A stretch of 64,000 nucleotides of DNA from Flavonifractor sp. An92 (GCF_002159175.1 NZ_NFGZ01000001.1:277438-341437); one strand, 5' to 3'; shown: positions 1 through 9,024, counted from the stretch's first letter. Notes: generated by a model not told the origin, from the letters alone. Numbers and translations are program-made.

Positions 1-310
1 GGCCGCAGGGAATCTCTCTGCGGATGAGGGCATCCAGCTGTTCAAAGTCGATCTCACGCTCCGCCAGCTCCACCGTCTCCATGCCGCAGCCGATGTCCAC
101 GCCCACCATGCCCGGCACGATCTTGTCCCGGATGGTCATGGTGGTGCCGATGGTGCAGCCCTTTCCGGCGTGGACGTCCGGCATGATGCGGATCTTGCAG
201 CCGGCAAACTCCGGCTGGTCGCATACCGTCCGGATCTGCTCATACGCCGCTGCCTCCAGCTGGTCGGTGTAACAAATGGCCGTGTTGCAGTTTCCCTGAA
301 TGGTAATCAT
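1..310 (-). CDS. rtcB: RNA-splicing ligase RtcB, 5' part (cut by window edge)
   Basis: RtcB joins RNA 2',3'-cyclic phosphate or 3'-phosphate ends to 5'-OH ends using GTP and Mn2+, in RNA repair and tRNA splicing. Only the first 103 codons are present. The segment MPDVHAGKGCTIGTT and the metal-binding VDIGCGM motif are hallmarks of the family. The ATG at 310 follows an AGGGAGAACAAT ribosome binding site. The gene is transcribed away from two WYL-domain regulators that start at 491, so those are likely to control it. The call is firm for family; the C-terminal two thirds, including the guanylylated histidine, lie outside the window. Confidence 0.93.
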   Translation of the reverse strand, partial: MITIQGNCNTAICYTDQLEAAAYEQIRTVCDQPEFAGCKIRIMPDVHAGKGCTIGTTMTIRDKIVPGMVGVDIGCGMETVELAEREIDFEQLDALIRREIPCG

Positions 311-390
311 ATTGTTCTCCCTTTCTCTTGGTTTGTTTGATGGACTAAGCATACCTGATCCCGCCCGGAAAAGCCCGGAAAAAAAGGTGC

Positions 391-432
391 GAGCCTCTGG
401 AAGAAACTTACTTCTCCCGGAGGCTCTTGCTT
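391..432. terminator. Hairpin between rtcB and the WYL genes
   Basis: GAGCCTC (391-397) pairs with GAGGCTC (420-426), with further pairing inward. On the minus strand the hairpin is followed by a run of eight T about 4 nt later; on the plus strand by a T-rich stretch. No gene ends here, because the flanking genes diverge, so it may act as an attenuator in one of the two leaders. Confidence 0.5.
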
Positions 433-490
433 TTCTTTGCCCGGTCCCTGTGATAAAATAGCCTCACAACCCGGCTTGGAGGTGGAACTT

Positions 491-1738
491 TTGGCCTATC
501 AGGAACTCATCAAGCATTTTGAGCGCATCCGCAGCTACATGCGGGAATTCTATGTCTACGGCTTCAGGAGCCGGGACCAGTACGGGGAAAAGAGCGCCCG
601 CAGCTACGACAATGAGCGGCGGAGGATCGAAAGCTGGCTGGGGGGCTATCTGTCCTTCCACCAGGACCCCTCCGGCAAGCGTGTGTTTCTCTCGGTGGAC
701 AGCCGCGTCATCCCACGCAATCCTCTCTACAAGGCCTTCAAGGCCAAGAGCTTCACCAACACAGACATTCTCCTGCACTTCTACCTCCTGGACCTGCTGG
801 CCGACGGCAACCTGTGCTCGGTGCGGGAGCTGATCGACGGTATGCAGGACCACTATCTCTCCCGCTTTCCCGGCGCGGTCTCCCCGGATGAATCCACCGT
901 CCGCAAAAAGCTGAAGGAATATGAGCGCCTGGGTCTGCTCCGCTCCGAAAAACACGGCCAGGAGCTCCGCTACCAGCGGACAGACGACACTCCCTTCCCG
1001 CTGGAGTCCTGGACCGACGCCCTGGCCTTCTTTTCGGAGGAGGACCCCCTGGGCGTGATCGGCTCCTTCCTGATGGACCGGCAGGAGGAGCCGTCCGACC
1101 TCTTCCGCTTCAAGCACCACTACATCCTCCACGCCCTGGATAGCGATGTGCTCTGTGAGCTCTTGCTGGCCATGGAGGCCCACCGCACTGTGGAGCTGAC
1201 CGTCCGGAACGTACACAGCAGTCGTGAGGTCCGCCGGACGGTCTGTCCTCTGAAAATCTACATCAGCACCCAGTCCGGCCGCCAGTATCTGCTGGGCCAC
1301 GCGTATATGGGCGGCCAACTGGTCTTTGTCCGCCTGGACGCCATCCGGACGGTCAAAGCCGGGGCCGTGGAACCCCAATATGAGACCTATCTGGCCGCGC
1401 AGCAGGCCCTGGACGGGCACCTCTGGGGCGTCTCCGGCAACACCCGCCGCACGCTGGACCACCTGGAAATGACCATCCGGTACGCCCCCTGGGAGGAGTA
1501 CATCCCCCAGCGGCTCCAGCGCGAGAAGCGCCACGGCTCGGTCCAGATTCTGGATGAGCAGACCTGCCGCTTCACCGCGGATGTGTACGACGCCATGGAG
1601 CTGCTCCCCTGGCTGCGTACCTTCATCGGGCGTATCGTGGAGCTCCGATGCAGCGACCCGGCGGTGGTGGAGCGCTTTCAGCAGGATCTGGAGCGCATGG
1701 CCGCTCTTTACGGAGGTGACGCCCGTGCTGTTCAGTGA
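491..1738 (+). CDS. WYL-domain transcriptional regulator (upstream member of pair)
   Basis: Protein of about 415 residues. The middle of the N-terminal half looks like a winged helix (FTNTDILLHFYLLDLL ... DESTVRKKLKEYERLGLL), and the C-terminal half carries a WYL-type ligand domain (CPLKIYISTQSGRQYLLGHA) and its C-terminal extension. WYL regulators sense nucleic acid or nucleotide ligands in several known cases. The start chosen is TTG at 491, because GGAGGTGG lies 5-6 nt upstream; the earlier in-frame TTG at 437 has no ribosome binding site. It overlaps the next gene and diverges from rtcB, which suggests control of RNA repair. That role is inference from position only. Confidence 0.8.
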   Translation: MAYQELIKHFERIRSYMREFYVYGFRSRDQYGEKSARSYDNERRRIESWLGGYLSFHQDPSGKRVFLSVDSRVIPRNPLYKAFKAKSFTNTDILLHFYLLDLLADGNLCSVRELIDGMQDHYLSRFPGAVSPDESTVRKKLKEYERLGLLRSEKHGQELRYQRTDDTPFPLESWTDALAFFSEEDPLGVIGSFLMDRQEEPSDLFRFKHHYILHALDSDVLCELLLAMEAHRTVELTVRNVHSSREVRRTVCPLKIYISTQSGRQYLLGHAYMGGQLVFVRLDAIRTVKAGAVEPQYETYLAAQQALDGHLWGVSGNTRRTLDHLEMTIRYAPWEEYIPQRLQREKRHGSVQILDEQTCRFTADVYDAMELLPWLRTFIGRIVELRCSDPAVVERFQQDLERMAALYGGDARAVQ

Positions 1739-2642
1739 GATCTATGGCAGCTATTTCAATGTGGTGGCCGCCATCCTGACCGAGGCTTCCGACGGCCCCC
1801 TGACGCCCCAGCGGCTCACCGCCATCGTACAGGAAAAGGCCTTCGGCGAGAGCACCCTCTCCATCCCGGCTGCTCTGAAGTCGGGGGAATGGCCGCTGCT
1901 GGACGGGGAGCTCCGCTCGGTGCTCCGGCATCCGCCCACCATGCCGCTGACTCTGCTTCAGAAGCGGTGGCTGAAAGCCCTGCTCTCCGACCCGCGCATC
2001 GCCCTCTTCACGCCGGACACCACCGGTCTGGAAGATGTGGAGCCGCTCTACCGCCCGGACACCTTCGTCCGCTTCGATCAATACCACGACGGCGACCCCT
2101 ATGGGGACGCGGACTATATCGCCCGCTTCCAGACCATACGGGAGGCTCTTCACACCAAGCGCAGGCTGCTCGTCCGCTTCCACAGCAAGAACGGGGCGCT
2201 CCACACCTTGCCCTGTACCCCCTACCGGTTGGAGTACTCCTCCAAGGACGACAAATTCCGGCTTCTGGCGGTGCGACAGCGCCGTCTCTACACCCTCAAT
2301 CTGGCCCGCATCTGCTCCTGTGAGCTGCTGGAGCCCTATGATCCCGCCGACTTTACTCTGCCGCAGGTGCAGCGGAAACGGCTCACCCTCCTGCTCCACA
2401 ATGAGCGCAACGGCCTGGAGCGCGTCCTCCTGCATTTCTCCCACTTTGAAAAGGAGACCCGGAAGCTGGAGCCGCACCTCTACCAGATCACCCTCTGGTA
2501 CGATCCCACGGATGAGCCCGAGGTACTCATCCGCGTCCTCTCCTTCGGCCCGGTGCTGGAGGTCCAGGAGCCGGAGGCCTTCCGCCAGGCCCTGCAAACG
2601 CGCATTCGGACCCAGCTGACCATGCTGGACCACCCGGAGTAA
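1725..2642 (+). CDS. WYL-domain protein (downstream member of pair)
   Basis: Protein of 305 residues starting at GTG 1725, 14 bp inside the preceding gene, with GGAGG at 1712-1716 in ideal position. The segment TLLQKRWLKALLSDPRIALF precedes a WYL core (LVRFHSKNGALHTLPCTPYR ... LLAVRQRRLYTLNLARI). No clear helix-turn-helix is seen at its N-terminus, unlike its partner, so it may work as a co-regulator or heteromeric partner of the 491-1738 product. The tight translational coupling supports a joint function. A strong terminator follows at once. The physiological ligand is unknown. Confidence 0.8.
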   Translation: MLFSEIYGSYFNVVAAILTEASDGPLTPQRLTAIVQEKAFGESTLSIPAALKSGEWPLLDGELRSVLRHPPTMPLTLLQKRWLKALLSDPRIALFTPDTTGLEDVEPLYRPDTFVRFDQYHDGDPYGDADYIARFQTIREALHTKRRLLVRFHSKNGALHTLPCTPYRLEYSSKDDKFRLLAVRQRRLYTLNLARICSCELLEPYDPADFTLPQVQRKRLTLLLHNERNGLERVLLHFSHFEKETRKLEPHLYQITLWYDPTDEPEVLIRVLSFGPVLEVQEPEAFRQALQTRIRTQLTMLDHPE

Positions 2643-2643
2643 T

Positions 2644-2686
2644 AAAAAAGGTCTTACCGATTATTAAAATCGGTAAGACCTTTTTT
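2644..2686. terminator. Bidirectional intrinsic terminator
   Basis: Perfect 18-bp arms (2644-2661 and 2669-2686) with A and T tracts on either side. It serves the convergent WYL pair (+) and the TetR-MMPL-GLUG operon (-). Confidence 0.92.
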
Positions 2687-2687
2687 G

Positions 2688-5600
2688 TCAGGAATCGGCG
2701 TCGGATACTTTGGCGCGGCCCCGCTTTCGGACCGCCACGGCCAGCAGGCCCAGCGCCGCCAGCACGATCACTCCGCCCCCGGCGAGGAGCATCCACGCTT
2801 CGGGGCCCTGCGCCCCCTCCAGCAGCAGGACGCTGCCCTCCGTGGGCGCCGTAAAGACCAGGTAGCTGCCGTCCAGGGTGCTGTCCACCCGCTGCCAACG
2901 GCCGTCCTGGTACACGGCGGCGGCGGGTTTCTTCACCCCGTCCGCCCGCAGGCGCACCGTGAGGGTATCGGCCTGACTGCCGGTGACAGTGTAGCTCCAG
3001 GCCGCGTGGGGCGTGCCGCCCTCCACCTCCTGGCCGGGCAGCTCCTCCTGCTGGACCGTGAGGGTGGCGTCCGGGGCAAAGGTGCCCTCCACCAGCAGTT
3101 GGGCCACCCCGTTCTGGTCAGCCAGCGTGGAGCTGGGGGAGGTGAACTGGGCCTCCAGCACCAGCGAGCGGCGCAGGTCCTCGGTGGGGAACTCCGGCCA
3201 CTGGCCGTACTGGCCGTCCTGTTCCGGGGCCTCTGGCACCTGGCTCAGGTCCAGGTCGTCCCCATAGGCGAAGGGGATCTCGGCCACGGTCTGTCCGTTC
3301 ACCACAAAGCGGTAGGAGAAGGTGAGGAAGTCGGCGGGGATGTACGAGAGCTGCGCAAAGGTGGCAAAGTCCAGGCCCTGGGCGGCCTCGGCATAGTCCA
3401 CCCCGTCCAGTCCGGCCAGCTCCTCCATCAGATAGCGGTTGTCGGTGAGGGTGCCCTCCGCCTGTCCGGCGATGGCGCCCTGGTACTCCCCTTCGCTGTC
3501 GGCGCGGACCATGGCGCGGCAGTCGGCGATGTCCTCGCCCAGGCCGGCGATGCCGCCCAGCCAGCTCTCGCCGGTGAGATCGGTGAGGGCGGCACAGCGG
3601 ATCACCTTGCCCCGGGTGCGGCCGGCGATGCCGCCGCAGTAGTCCCCGCCGGTCTCCACCGTGCCCCGGGCGGCGCAGTCCAGAATGACTCCGGCCTCAC
3701 AGCGGCCGGCCACGCCGCCGCCGCACTCGTTCTTCACGGTGACGGCTCCGTCAAAGCGGCAGTCCCGCACCACCGCCCGCAGGGTGGCGTACACATCGCT
3801 CATCAGCTCCAGGTCGCCCAGGTCAAAGGTGGCCTCCGGGTCGTCGCCCAACTCGGTGGACACGGTGCCCACGATGCCGCCCACGTTGGAGTCCCCCTCC
3901 ACCGTACCGGAGGCGGTACACCCCTTGATAAGGCCGGGCCCCTGGTCGATCCCGTCGGTCAGGTCCGTGACGGTAAGCTCCGGCTCCTCCCCCAGCCCGG
4001 AGATGGCCTGGCGCACCTCCTCCATCTGGTCCAGAATGGCCTGGCTGGTGGCGTGAAGGGCGTCGTTGTCCGCCCCGGCGGCCTGGGTCATCTGGTCCAC
4101 CCGGTCCTGGATGGCGGTGAGCTCCTGGTCGATGTCATCCACGGCGGCCTGGGCTTTGTCGCCCAGGCTGTCGGTGTAGCTCTTGAGCAGGTCCCGGATG
4201 TGGTCGGCCTCACTGCTCACAACGTCCAGCTCCTCACCCACCGCGTCCGAGGTCCCGTCCCACGCCTGATTCAGGGCGGTGAGGGCCTCATCGAGGGCGT
4301 CCTGTGCCTCATTCATCGCTTTCCCGGTCTCATTCAGCTCGTTCGAGGTGTGGTCGTAGATCTTGTTCCACTCCCCGGGCAGGCGGGCGGCCAGATGGAT
4401 GGCCTCCTCCACACCGTCAGCTATGGCAGTGCAATGTCCCTTCAGGTCCACCGAGGGGAACGGAAGCCCCAGGGCCTCTTCGAATTCCCCGGCGGCGATG
4501 AGGCGGGCCACGTCGGCCACATACTGCTTCAGATTCTCCAGCTCCTCCACCATGGTCTGGTAGTGGGTCCGGACCCGCCGGAGCTGGGTTTGGATGGAGG
4601 AGACGGTATCCTCCAGCGCCTCAATGGACTGGCTCAGCCCGCTGTCCGCCTGAGACAGCAGGTCGTCCAGCAGCTCCAGCATGCGGTCAGTCTGGTCCAG
4701 GGCCTCCTGGATCTGATCGCTGGCCTCGTCGCTGAACTGGTCCAGCGCCCCCCGCAGCCCGTCCAGACTGCCGCTGATGGTGGTGGTGTACTGGTAGAGC
4801 TGGTCCGACATGGCCCGGAAGTCGGTATGTCCCTCGGTCCCGGCGGCGTGGGTGCGGTCCTGGATGGCCGAGACCGAGTCGTGGATGGCCTGGGCGTCCT
4901 CCACGCCCCGGTCCACCATGTCATTGAGCTGCTCCGTGAAGTGCTCCAGCTGGCTGAACAGGTCGGAGAGGCTGTCGGCCACCTTCTGCGCGGGGGACTC
5001 ACCATAGGTGAGGTTGGTGCTGGGCTCAAACTGACCCGCGATGCCCCCCACATCCTTGCGGCCCCGGATGGCGGCCGTATTGGTGCAGGAGGAAATTTCC
5101 CCCGACTGAAGGCCGGCGATTCCGCCCATGTTATAGCCCACATGCTGGTAGCCCACCGCGCCGGTGTTGGTGCAGCTGCGGATGGTCCCCCGGGACAGGC
5201 CCGCAATGCCGCCCACGCTGGTGGGGGTCTCCTGGTCGGCCTGGGTGTTGATGGCGCCGGTGTTGGTGCAGCTCTCCACCGTGCCCAGGTTCTGGCCGGT
5301 GATACCGCCCACGTTGGTCACGCCGGTGAGGGTGGCGGCGCTGGTACAGATGGTGATCACACCCCCCTCGCCGTTGAGGCCCACCAGTCCGCCCACGTCC
5401 TCCTGGGCGGACACGGTCCCCTGGGCGGTGCAGTGGCGGATGGTGCCGTAGTTCTCACCCGCCAGCAGGCCCGCCTGGCTGGCAGACCCCTGGGGAAGCA
5501 GCGTCCCCTCCACGGTGAGATCGGTCACCACGGCGCTCTGGGTCAAGGTGCGGAAGAGACCCACCTTGGAGCCCTTCCCGTTGAACGAAAGCCCGGAGAT

Positions 5601-5858
5601 GGTGTGACCGTTGCCGTGAAAAGTCCCCTGGAAGATGGGGACCGGCGAGCAGTCGGCCCCGGTCAGGTCCAGATCGGCGGTGAGCTCCACCGTGCGGCCC
5701 TGGGACCAGGTGTCCCGGGTACACTGCCGGGAAAAATCCACCCAATCCTCCACATTGGCAATGGTGACCGTGTCGGCGGCGGCCGCCGCCGGCAGAGTCA
5801 GGGTACAGAGGAGCGCCAGTGCGGTCAGAAGGGCGGCTCCCCGCTGGGTATATTTCAT
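2688..5858 (-). CDS. Surface protein with GLUG repeats, long coiled coil and C-terminal anchor
   Basis: Protein of 1056 residues. It has a signal peptide (hydrophobic stretch ending in AAAAA near residue 28), then repeated GLUG-type units such as GGIAGLSRGTIRSCTNTGAV over roughly residues 90-280. A heptad-rich coiled-coil region spans about 280-650, followed by a second GLUG block (GGIVG, GGGVAG, GGIAGR, GGIAGL) to about 790. A beta-rich region leads to a C-terminal membrane helix (LLAGGGVIVLAALGLLAVAV) with a basic tail. GLUG repeats occur in bacterial extracellular proteins; the fold is probably a beta-helix. The start overlaps the MMPL gene by 4 bp (ATGA), so the two are translationally coupled. 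The role is not known; a surface partner of the transporter is likely. Confidence 0.85.
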   Translation of the reverse strand: MKYTQRGAALLTALALLCTLTLPAAAAADTVTIANVEDWVDFSRQCTRDTWSQGRTVELTADLDLTGADCSPVPIFQGTFHGNGHTISGLSFNGKGSKVGLFRTLTQSAVVTDLTVEGTLLPQGSASQAGLLAGENYGTIRHCTAQGTVSAQEDVGGLVGLNGEGGVITICTSAATLTGVTNVGGITGQNLGTVESCTNTGAINTQADQETPTSVGGIAGLSRGTIRSCTNTGAVGYQHVGYNMGGIAGLQSGEISSCTNTAAIRGRKDVGGIAGQFEPSTNLTYGESPAQKVADSLSDLFSQLEHFTEQLNDMVDRGVEDAQAIHDSVSAIQDRTHAAGTEGHTDFRAMSDQLYQYTTTISGSLDGLRGALDQFSDEASDQIQEALDQTDRMLELLDDLLSQADSGLSQSIEALEDTVSSIQTQLRRVRTHYQTMVEELENLKQYVADVARLIAAGEFEEALGLPFPSVDLKGHCTAIADGVEEAIHLAARLPGEWNKIYDHTSNELNETGKAMNEAQDALDEALTALNQAWDGTSDAVGEELDVVSSEADHIRDLLKSYTDSLGDKAQAAVDDIDQELTAIQDRVDQMTQAAGADNDALHATSQAILDQMEEVRQAISGLGEEPELTVTDLTDGIDQGPGLIKGCTASGTVEGDSNVGGIVGTVSTELGDDPEATFDLGDLELMSDVYATLRAVVRDCRFDGAVTVKNECGGGVAGRCEAGVILDCAARGTVETGGDYCGGIAGRTRGKVIRCAALTDLTGESWLGGIAGLGEDIADCRAMVRADSEGEYQGAIAGQAEGTLTDNRYLMEELAGLDGVDYAEAAQGLDFATFAQLSYIPADFLTFSYRFVVNGQTVAEIPFAYGDDLDLSQVPEAPEQDGQYGQWPEFPTEDLRRSLVLEAQFTSPSSTLADQNGVAQLLVEGTFAPDATLTVQQEELPGQEVEGGTPHAAWSYTVTGSQADTLTVRLRADGVKKPAAAVYQDGRWQRVDSTLDGSYLVFTAPTEGSVLLLEGAQGPEAWMLLAGGGVIVLAALGLLAVAVRKRGRAKVSDADS

Positions 5859-8296
5859 GAATCTTCCTCCTGTTCCGGGGTCTCCAGCTCCTGATACTTG
5901 CTCTCGATGAGGGCGTCCACGCTGCCGTGGATCACGCCCTTGAACTCGCCATCCACAAAGCCTGCCACATGCCCCCGCACGTGGCCGTCCAGGCGCATGG
6001 TGCCCTGGTTGAAGCGCTGCTTGCGGTCCCGGTTGAGGGTGATGGCGGTGCGCTCGATGAGGGCGTCGCCCAGCATGAGCAGCTGAGGCAGCACCGTCAT
6101 GACCAGGATGATGGAGGTGACGGTGCCCCGGCCCAGAGTCTGACCCACCGAGCCGATGGTGGCGTCGGTGGAGATGCCCCCGATGAGGAAGCCGGCCACC
6201 GCCATGATGGTACCGGAGGTGAGGATGGTGGGGAAGCTCTGGCTCAGGGCCTCCACCGCCGCCTGCTTCCGGTCCATCAGGGTTTTCAGCTCCAGATACC
6301 GGTTGGTGATGACGATGGCGTAGTCGATGGTGGCGCCCATCTGGATGGAGCTGACCACCAGATAGCTCAGGAAGAACAGGTTGGTCCCGGTCAGCACCGG
6401 CACCGAGAAGTTGATCCAGATGGAGCCCTGGATGGTGAGGACCAGCAGGATGGGCAGGCCCGCCGACTTGAAAGTGAAGAGCAGGATCACCATGACAAAG
6501 AGCGCGGTGAGAATGCTGATCTTCATATTGTCGCCGGAGAAGGAGCTGGCCAGGTCGAAGGCGTTGGTGGAGTTGCCCACCAGGATCACATCGTCCCCAT
6601 AGTAGTCCTGGGCGATGGCGCGGATCTCATCCAGGAGGGCGTAGGTCTCGTCGCCCTCGGTAGGAACATCGGCAATAAAGACCAGCCGGGACCAGTTCTC
6701 GCCCCGCAGCTGCTCCAGGCCCACGTCCAGCTGCTCCTGGAGATCGTCCACTTTGTCGGCCTGTTCCCCGGTGAGGTTTACAACGCCCTTGTCCTTCTGA
6801 TCCAACAGGAATTCAAAGACGTCGATGAGGGGCACCGCGTAGTCGTCCGGGTTCTGGAAGATGGCCCCGTACTCCTCCACGCTCAGGCCGTAGGCCTGGT
6901 AGAGGAGCCGCGCCAGCTCGATGTCCACCCCGGCCAGCTCCGAGAATTGCCGGGGCGTCATCTCGTCGGTGAGCATCCGGCCGTCCTCCACCTCGATGTT
7001 GGCAAGGCCGGTGGCCTGGGTCACCTGGGGCAGCTCCGAGACCCGCTGCAGGACGTTTTTCTCCTTGTTGTAGTCTCCCCGGGGCACCAGCACGGCGATG
7101 GTGTTTTTGGAGCCGAAGGTATCGGCCACCTTTTCGTCGGCGATGCGCCAGTCGGGCTTGTTGTCAAAGTCGGTGTCGTTGGTGTCAAAGACATAGTCAC
7201 AGTGGGAGGAGAGCACCGCCCCGCCCACCACCACCACCAGAAAAATGGGGGGCAGGATGTAGCGCAGCCGGACCACCGCCTTGCCCCAGAAGTTGATCTT
7301 GGGCACCAGATTGCGGTGGCGGGTGCGGTCGATGGGCTTGCTGAAGAGCATGAGCAGGCCGGGCATGAGCAAAAAGACGCTCAGCATGGAGCACACGATG
7401 CCCTTGGAGAGGACGATGCCCATATCAAAGCCGATCTTCAGCTGCATGAGCATCAGGGCAACCAGGCCGGAGATGGTGGTCAGGCTGGAGGAGGAGATCT
7501 CCACGATGGCCTTGCTCAGGGCGGCGATGTCCGCTTCCCGGGGGTCCAGGCCGTTGTCCCGCTCCTCCATATAGCGGTGGCAGAAGATGATGGCGTAGTC
7601 GATGGCCAGGGCCAGCTGCAGGACCACGGCGATGGAGTTGGTAATAAAGGAGATGGTGCCGAAGATGAAGTTGGTGCCCATGTTCAGCACCGCCGCTGCC
7701 ACAAAGACGATGAGGTAGACCGGCACCTCCATGTAACTCTTGGAGGTGAAGAGCAGCACCACCACGATGACCACCGCCGCAATGGCCAGGATGACGGTCA
7801 TCTCCTGCTGCAGGCTGGCCGACTCGTCCCGGCCGATCTGGGTGGAGGCGTAGACGTCATAGCCGTCCAGGGCGGCGAGCACCTCATTCATGGCCTCCAC
7901 GGTGGCCGGGTCGGTCTCCTCCCCGTCAAAGGAGATGGTGAACAGGGCAGCCGAGTTTTTGTAGTGTTCCTCCGTGTCGTCAAAGGCCACCTCGGATACC
8001 CCGGAGATGGCTTCCAACCGGTGGGAGAGGTCCAGCGCGGTCTCATAGGTCACGTTGGACACCATCACGTTGGCGCTGCCCAGGGTGATGAACTCCTCAT
8101 CCATAATGGTGAGGCCCCGGCGGGTCTCCGTCTGGGCGGGGAGATAAGAGGTGATGTCGTTGTTGACCTGAACCTTGTCGATGGAGGCCGTGCAGAAGAG
8201 CACGGCGGCAAGAAAGACCAGGTAGAAGGCCTTGCGCTTATCGACGATAAAGCGGGCCACTTTGGTCATCGGGCTTTCGGTACGTTTTTCCTGCAT
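5855..8296 (-). CDS. MMPL-family RND transporter
   Basis: Protein of 813 residues with the RND layout: a first membrane helix near residues 15-30, a large extracytoplasmic loop, a block of about five helices including DYAIIFCHRYMEERDN, a second loop, and a repeated helical block including GATIDYAIVITNRYLELK. The duplicated Asp-Tyr-Ala motifs are the proton-relay type positions of MMPL proteins. Such proteins export lipids, antibiotics or other amphiphiles using the proton gradient. The C-terminal tail (LDGHVRGHVAGFVDGEFKG) is hydrophilic and cytoplasmic. The ATG lies 9 bp after tetR, with a GTGAGG site overlapping the tetR stop, and the gene overlaps the GLUG gene. The substrate cannot be read from sequence. 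Confidence 0.92.
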   Translation of the reverse strand: MQEKRTESPMTKVARFIVDKRKAFYLVFLAAVLFCTASIDKVQVNNDITSYLPAQTETRRGLTIMDEEFITLGSANVMVSNVTYETALDLSHRLEAISGVSEVAFDDTEEHYKNSAALFTISFDGEETDPATVEAMNEVLAALDGYDVYASTQIGRDESASLQQEMTVILAIAAVVIVVVLLFTSKSYMEVPVYLIVFVAAAVLNMGTNFIFGTISFITNSIAVVLQLALAIDYAIIFCHRYMEERDNGLDPREADIAALSKAIVEISSSSLTTISGLVALMLMQLKIGFDMGIVLSKGIVCSMLSVFLLMPGLLMLFSKPIDRTRHRNLVPKINFWGKAVVRLRYILPPIFLVVVVGGAVLSSHCDYVFDTNDTDFDNKPDWRIADEKVADTFGSKNTIAVLVPRGDYNKEKNVLQRVSELPQVTQATGLANIEVEDGRMLTDEMTPRQFSELAGVDIELARLLYQAYGLSVEEYGAIFQNPDDYAVPLIDVFEFLLDQKDKGVVNLTGEQADKVDDLQEQLDVGLEQLRGENWSRLVFIADVPTEGDETYALLDEIRAIAQDYYGDDVILVGNSTNAFDLASSFSGDNMKISILTALFVMVILLFTFKSAGLPILLVLTIQGSIWINFSVPVLTGTNLFFLSYLVVSSIQMGATIDYAIVITNRYLELKTLMDRKQAAVEALSQSFPTILTSGTIMAVAGFLIGGISTDATIGSVGQTLGRGTVTSIILVMTVLPQLLMLGDALIERTAITLNRDRKQRFNQGTMRLDGHVRGHVAGFVDGEFKGVIHGSVDALIESKYQELETPEQEEDS

Positions 8297-8305
8297 AAGA
8301 GTGCC

Positions 8306-8881
8306 TCACTGAATGGGGATGAATTGCTCCAGATTCGCCAGCAGATAACTGGTCGGGAGGGGTTCGTCGCTGGTAAGCCACCAGCGGATCAGCGCGAGCA
8401 TGGCTCCGGTGTAGAAGTGGGCGGCCACCTGGGGGTCCACCTGGGGCGATGCCTCCCGGAAGCGGGGCTCGGACAGCAGACGGCACACCTCTCCGGCGGC
8501 GCAGTCCTCCAGTGTGTGGGCCAGAGTGTCCGCCCCACTGTTGGCGCAGGCCCGGTACAGTGCCCGGCGCTGGGCAAAAAACTCAAAGACGTTCCGCGCG
8601 GCGGTGAGCAGATACTCCCGCGGACTGCGTTCCGGGTCCTGGGGCAGGCAGGTTTCGGTGCACTCCTGTTCCAGCCGCTCCAGCAGGTAGTGCAGCAGCT
8701 CCTGCTTGTCGTTGAAGTGGGCGTAGAAAGTGGTGCGGTGGACCATGGCCCGCCGGCAGATGTCGGTGACCGACAACTCCTGGAAGGGCTTTTCCTCCAG
8801 CAGTTGGGTCAGCGCGTCTACCAGCTGCTTGCGGGTCTTGCGCTGTCGCAGATCCAGATGTTCCTCACGCGAATGTTCCAT
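8306..8881 (-). CDS. TetR/AcrR-family regulator
   Basis: Protein of 191 residues. The N-terminal TetR helix-turn-helix is clear (LSVTDICRRAMVHRTTFYAHFNDKQELLHYLLE), followed by a helical ligand domain. Of two adjacent ATGs, the one at 8881 is chosen because GGGAGG lies 7 nt upstream, whereas it would be 1 nt from the ATG at 8887. It is the first gene of the operon with the MMPL and GLUG genes. Its promoter contains an imperfect palindrome between -35 and -10, so it probably represses its own operon and is released by a substrate of the transporter. Confidence 0.92.
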   Translation of the reverse strand: MEHSREEHLDLRQRKTRKQLVDALTQLLEEKPFQELSVTDICRRAMVHRTTFYAHFNDKQELLHYLLERLEQECTETCLPQDPERSPREYLLTAARNVFEFFAQRRALYRACANSGADTLAHTLEDCAAGEVCRLLSEPRFREASPQVDPQVAAHFYTGAMLALIRWWLTSDEPLPTSYLLANLEQFIPIQ

Positions 8882-8908
8882 AAGCATACCTCCCGAGCGA
8901 ATAGCGTC

Positions 8909-8937
8909 ATTGTAGTCTTTTATCCTACATTTGTCAA
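8909..8937 (-). promoter_or_regulatory. Promoter of tetR operon with operator-like palindrome
   Basis: TTGACA (8932-8937), a 17-bp spacer and TACAAT (8909-8914) form a near-consensus sigma-A promoter. TGTAG (8911-8915) and CTACA (8925-8929) are inverted with a 9-bp centre and straddle the spacer and -10, where a TetR dimer would block RNA polymerase. Confidence 0.82.
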
Positions 8938-8983
8938 GATACCATACATTCGTAGTTTATCTTTTCTGCCATATCCAACCGTA

Positions 8984-9024
8984 AAAAAGAGCGAGCTGAT
9001 GTATAAAATCAGCTCGCTCTTTTT
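8984..9024. terminator. Intrinsic terminator, presumed original guaA terminator
   Basis: Perfect 17-bp arms (8984-9000, 9008-9024) flanked by A and T tracts. It lies about 50 bp beyond the left junction of the mobile element. No intact gene ends here now, but it would have terminated guaA before the element inserted. Confidence 0.88.

Noticed and set aside
311..390. Sigma-54 promoter for rtcB, as in E. coli
   Set aside because: A GG-N10-GC spacing exists by chance in GC-rich DNA, but the TGGCAC and TTGC elements are not present.
3400..5500. Regular DNA repetition that could suggest a repeat array or CRISPR
   Set aside because: The repeats are in frame, degenerate and encode GLUG units; there are no identical repeats with unique spacers.
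2685..5894. A 1069-codon plus-strand frame opposite the GLUG gene, and a similar 1064-codon frame at 5927-9121 opposite the transporter
   Set aside because: Both are antisense shadows of well-supported genes, and the second runs through the tetR gene, promoter and terminator.
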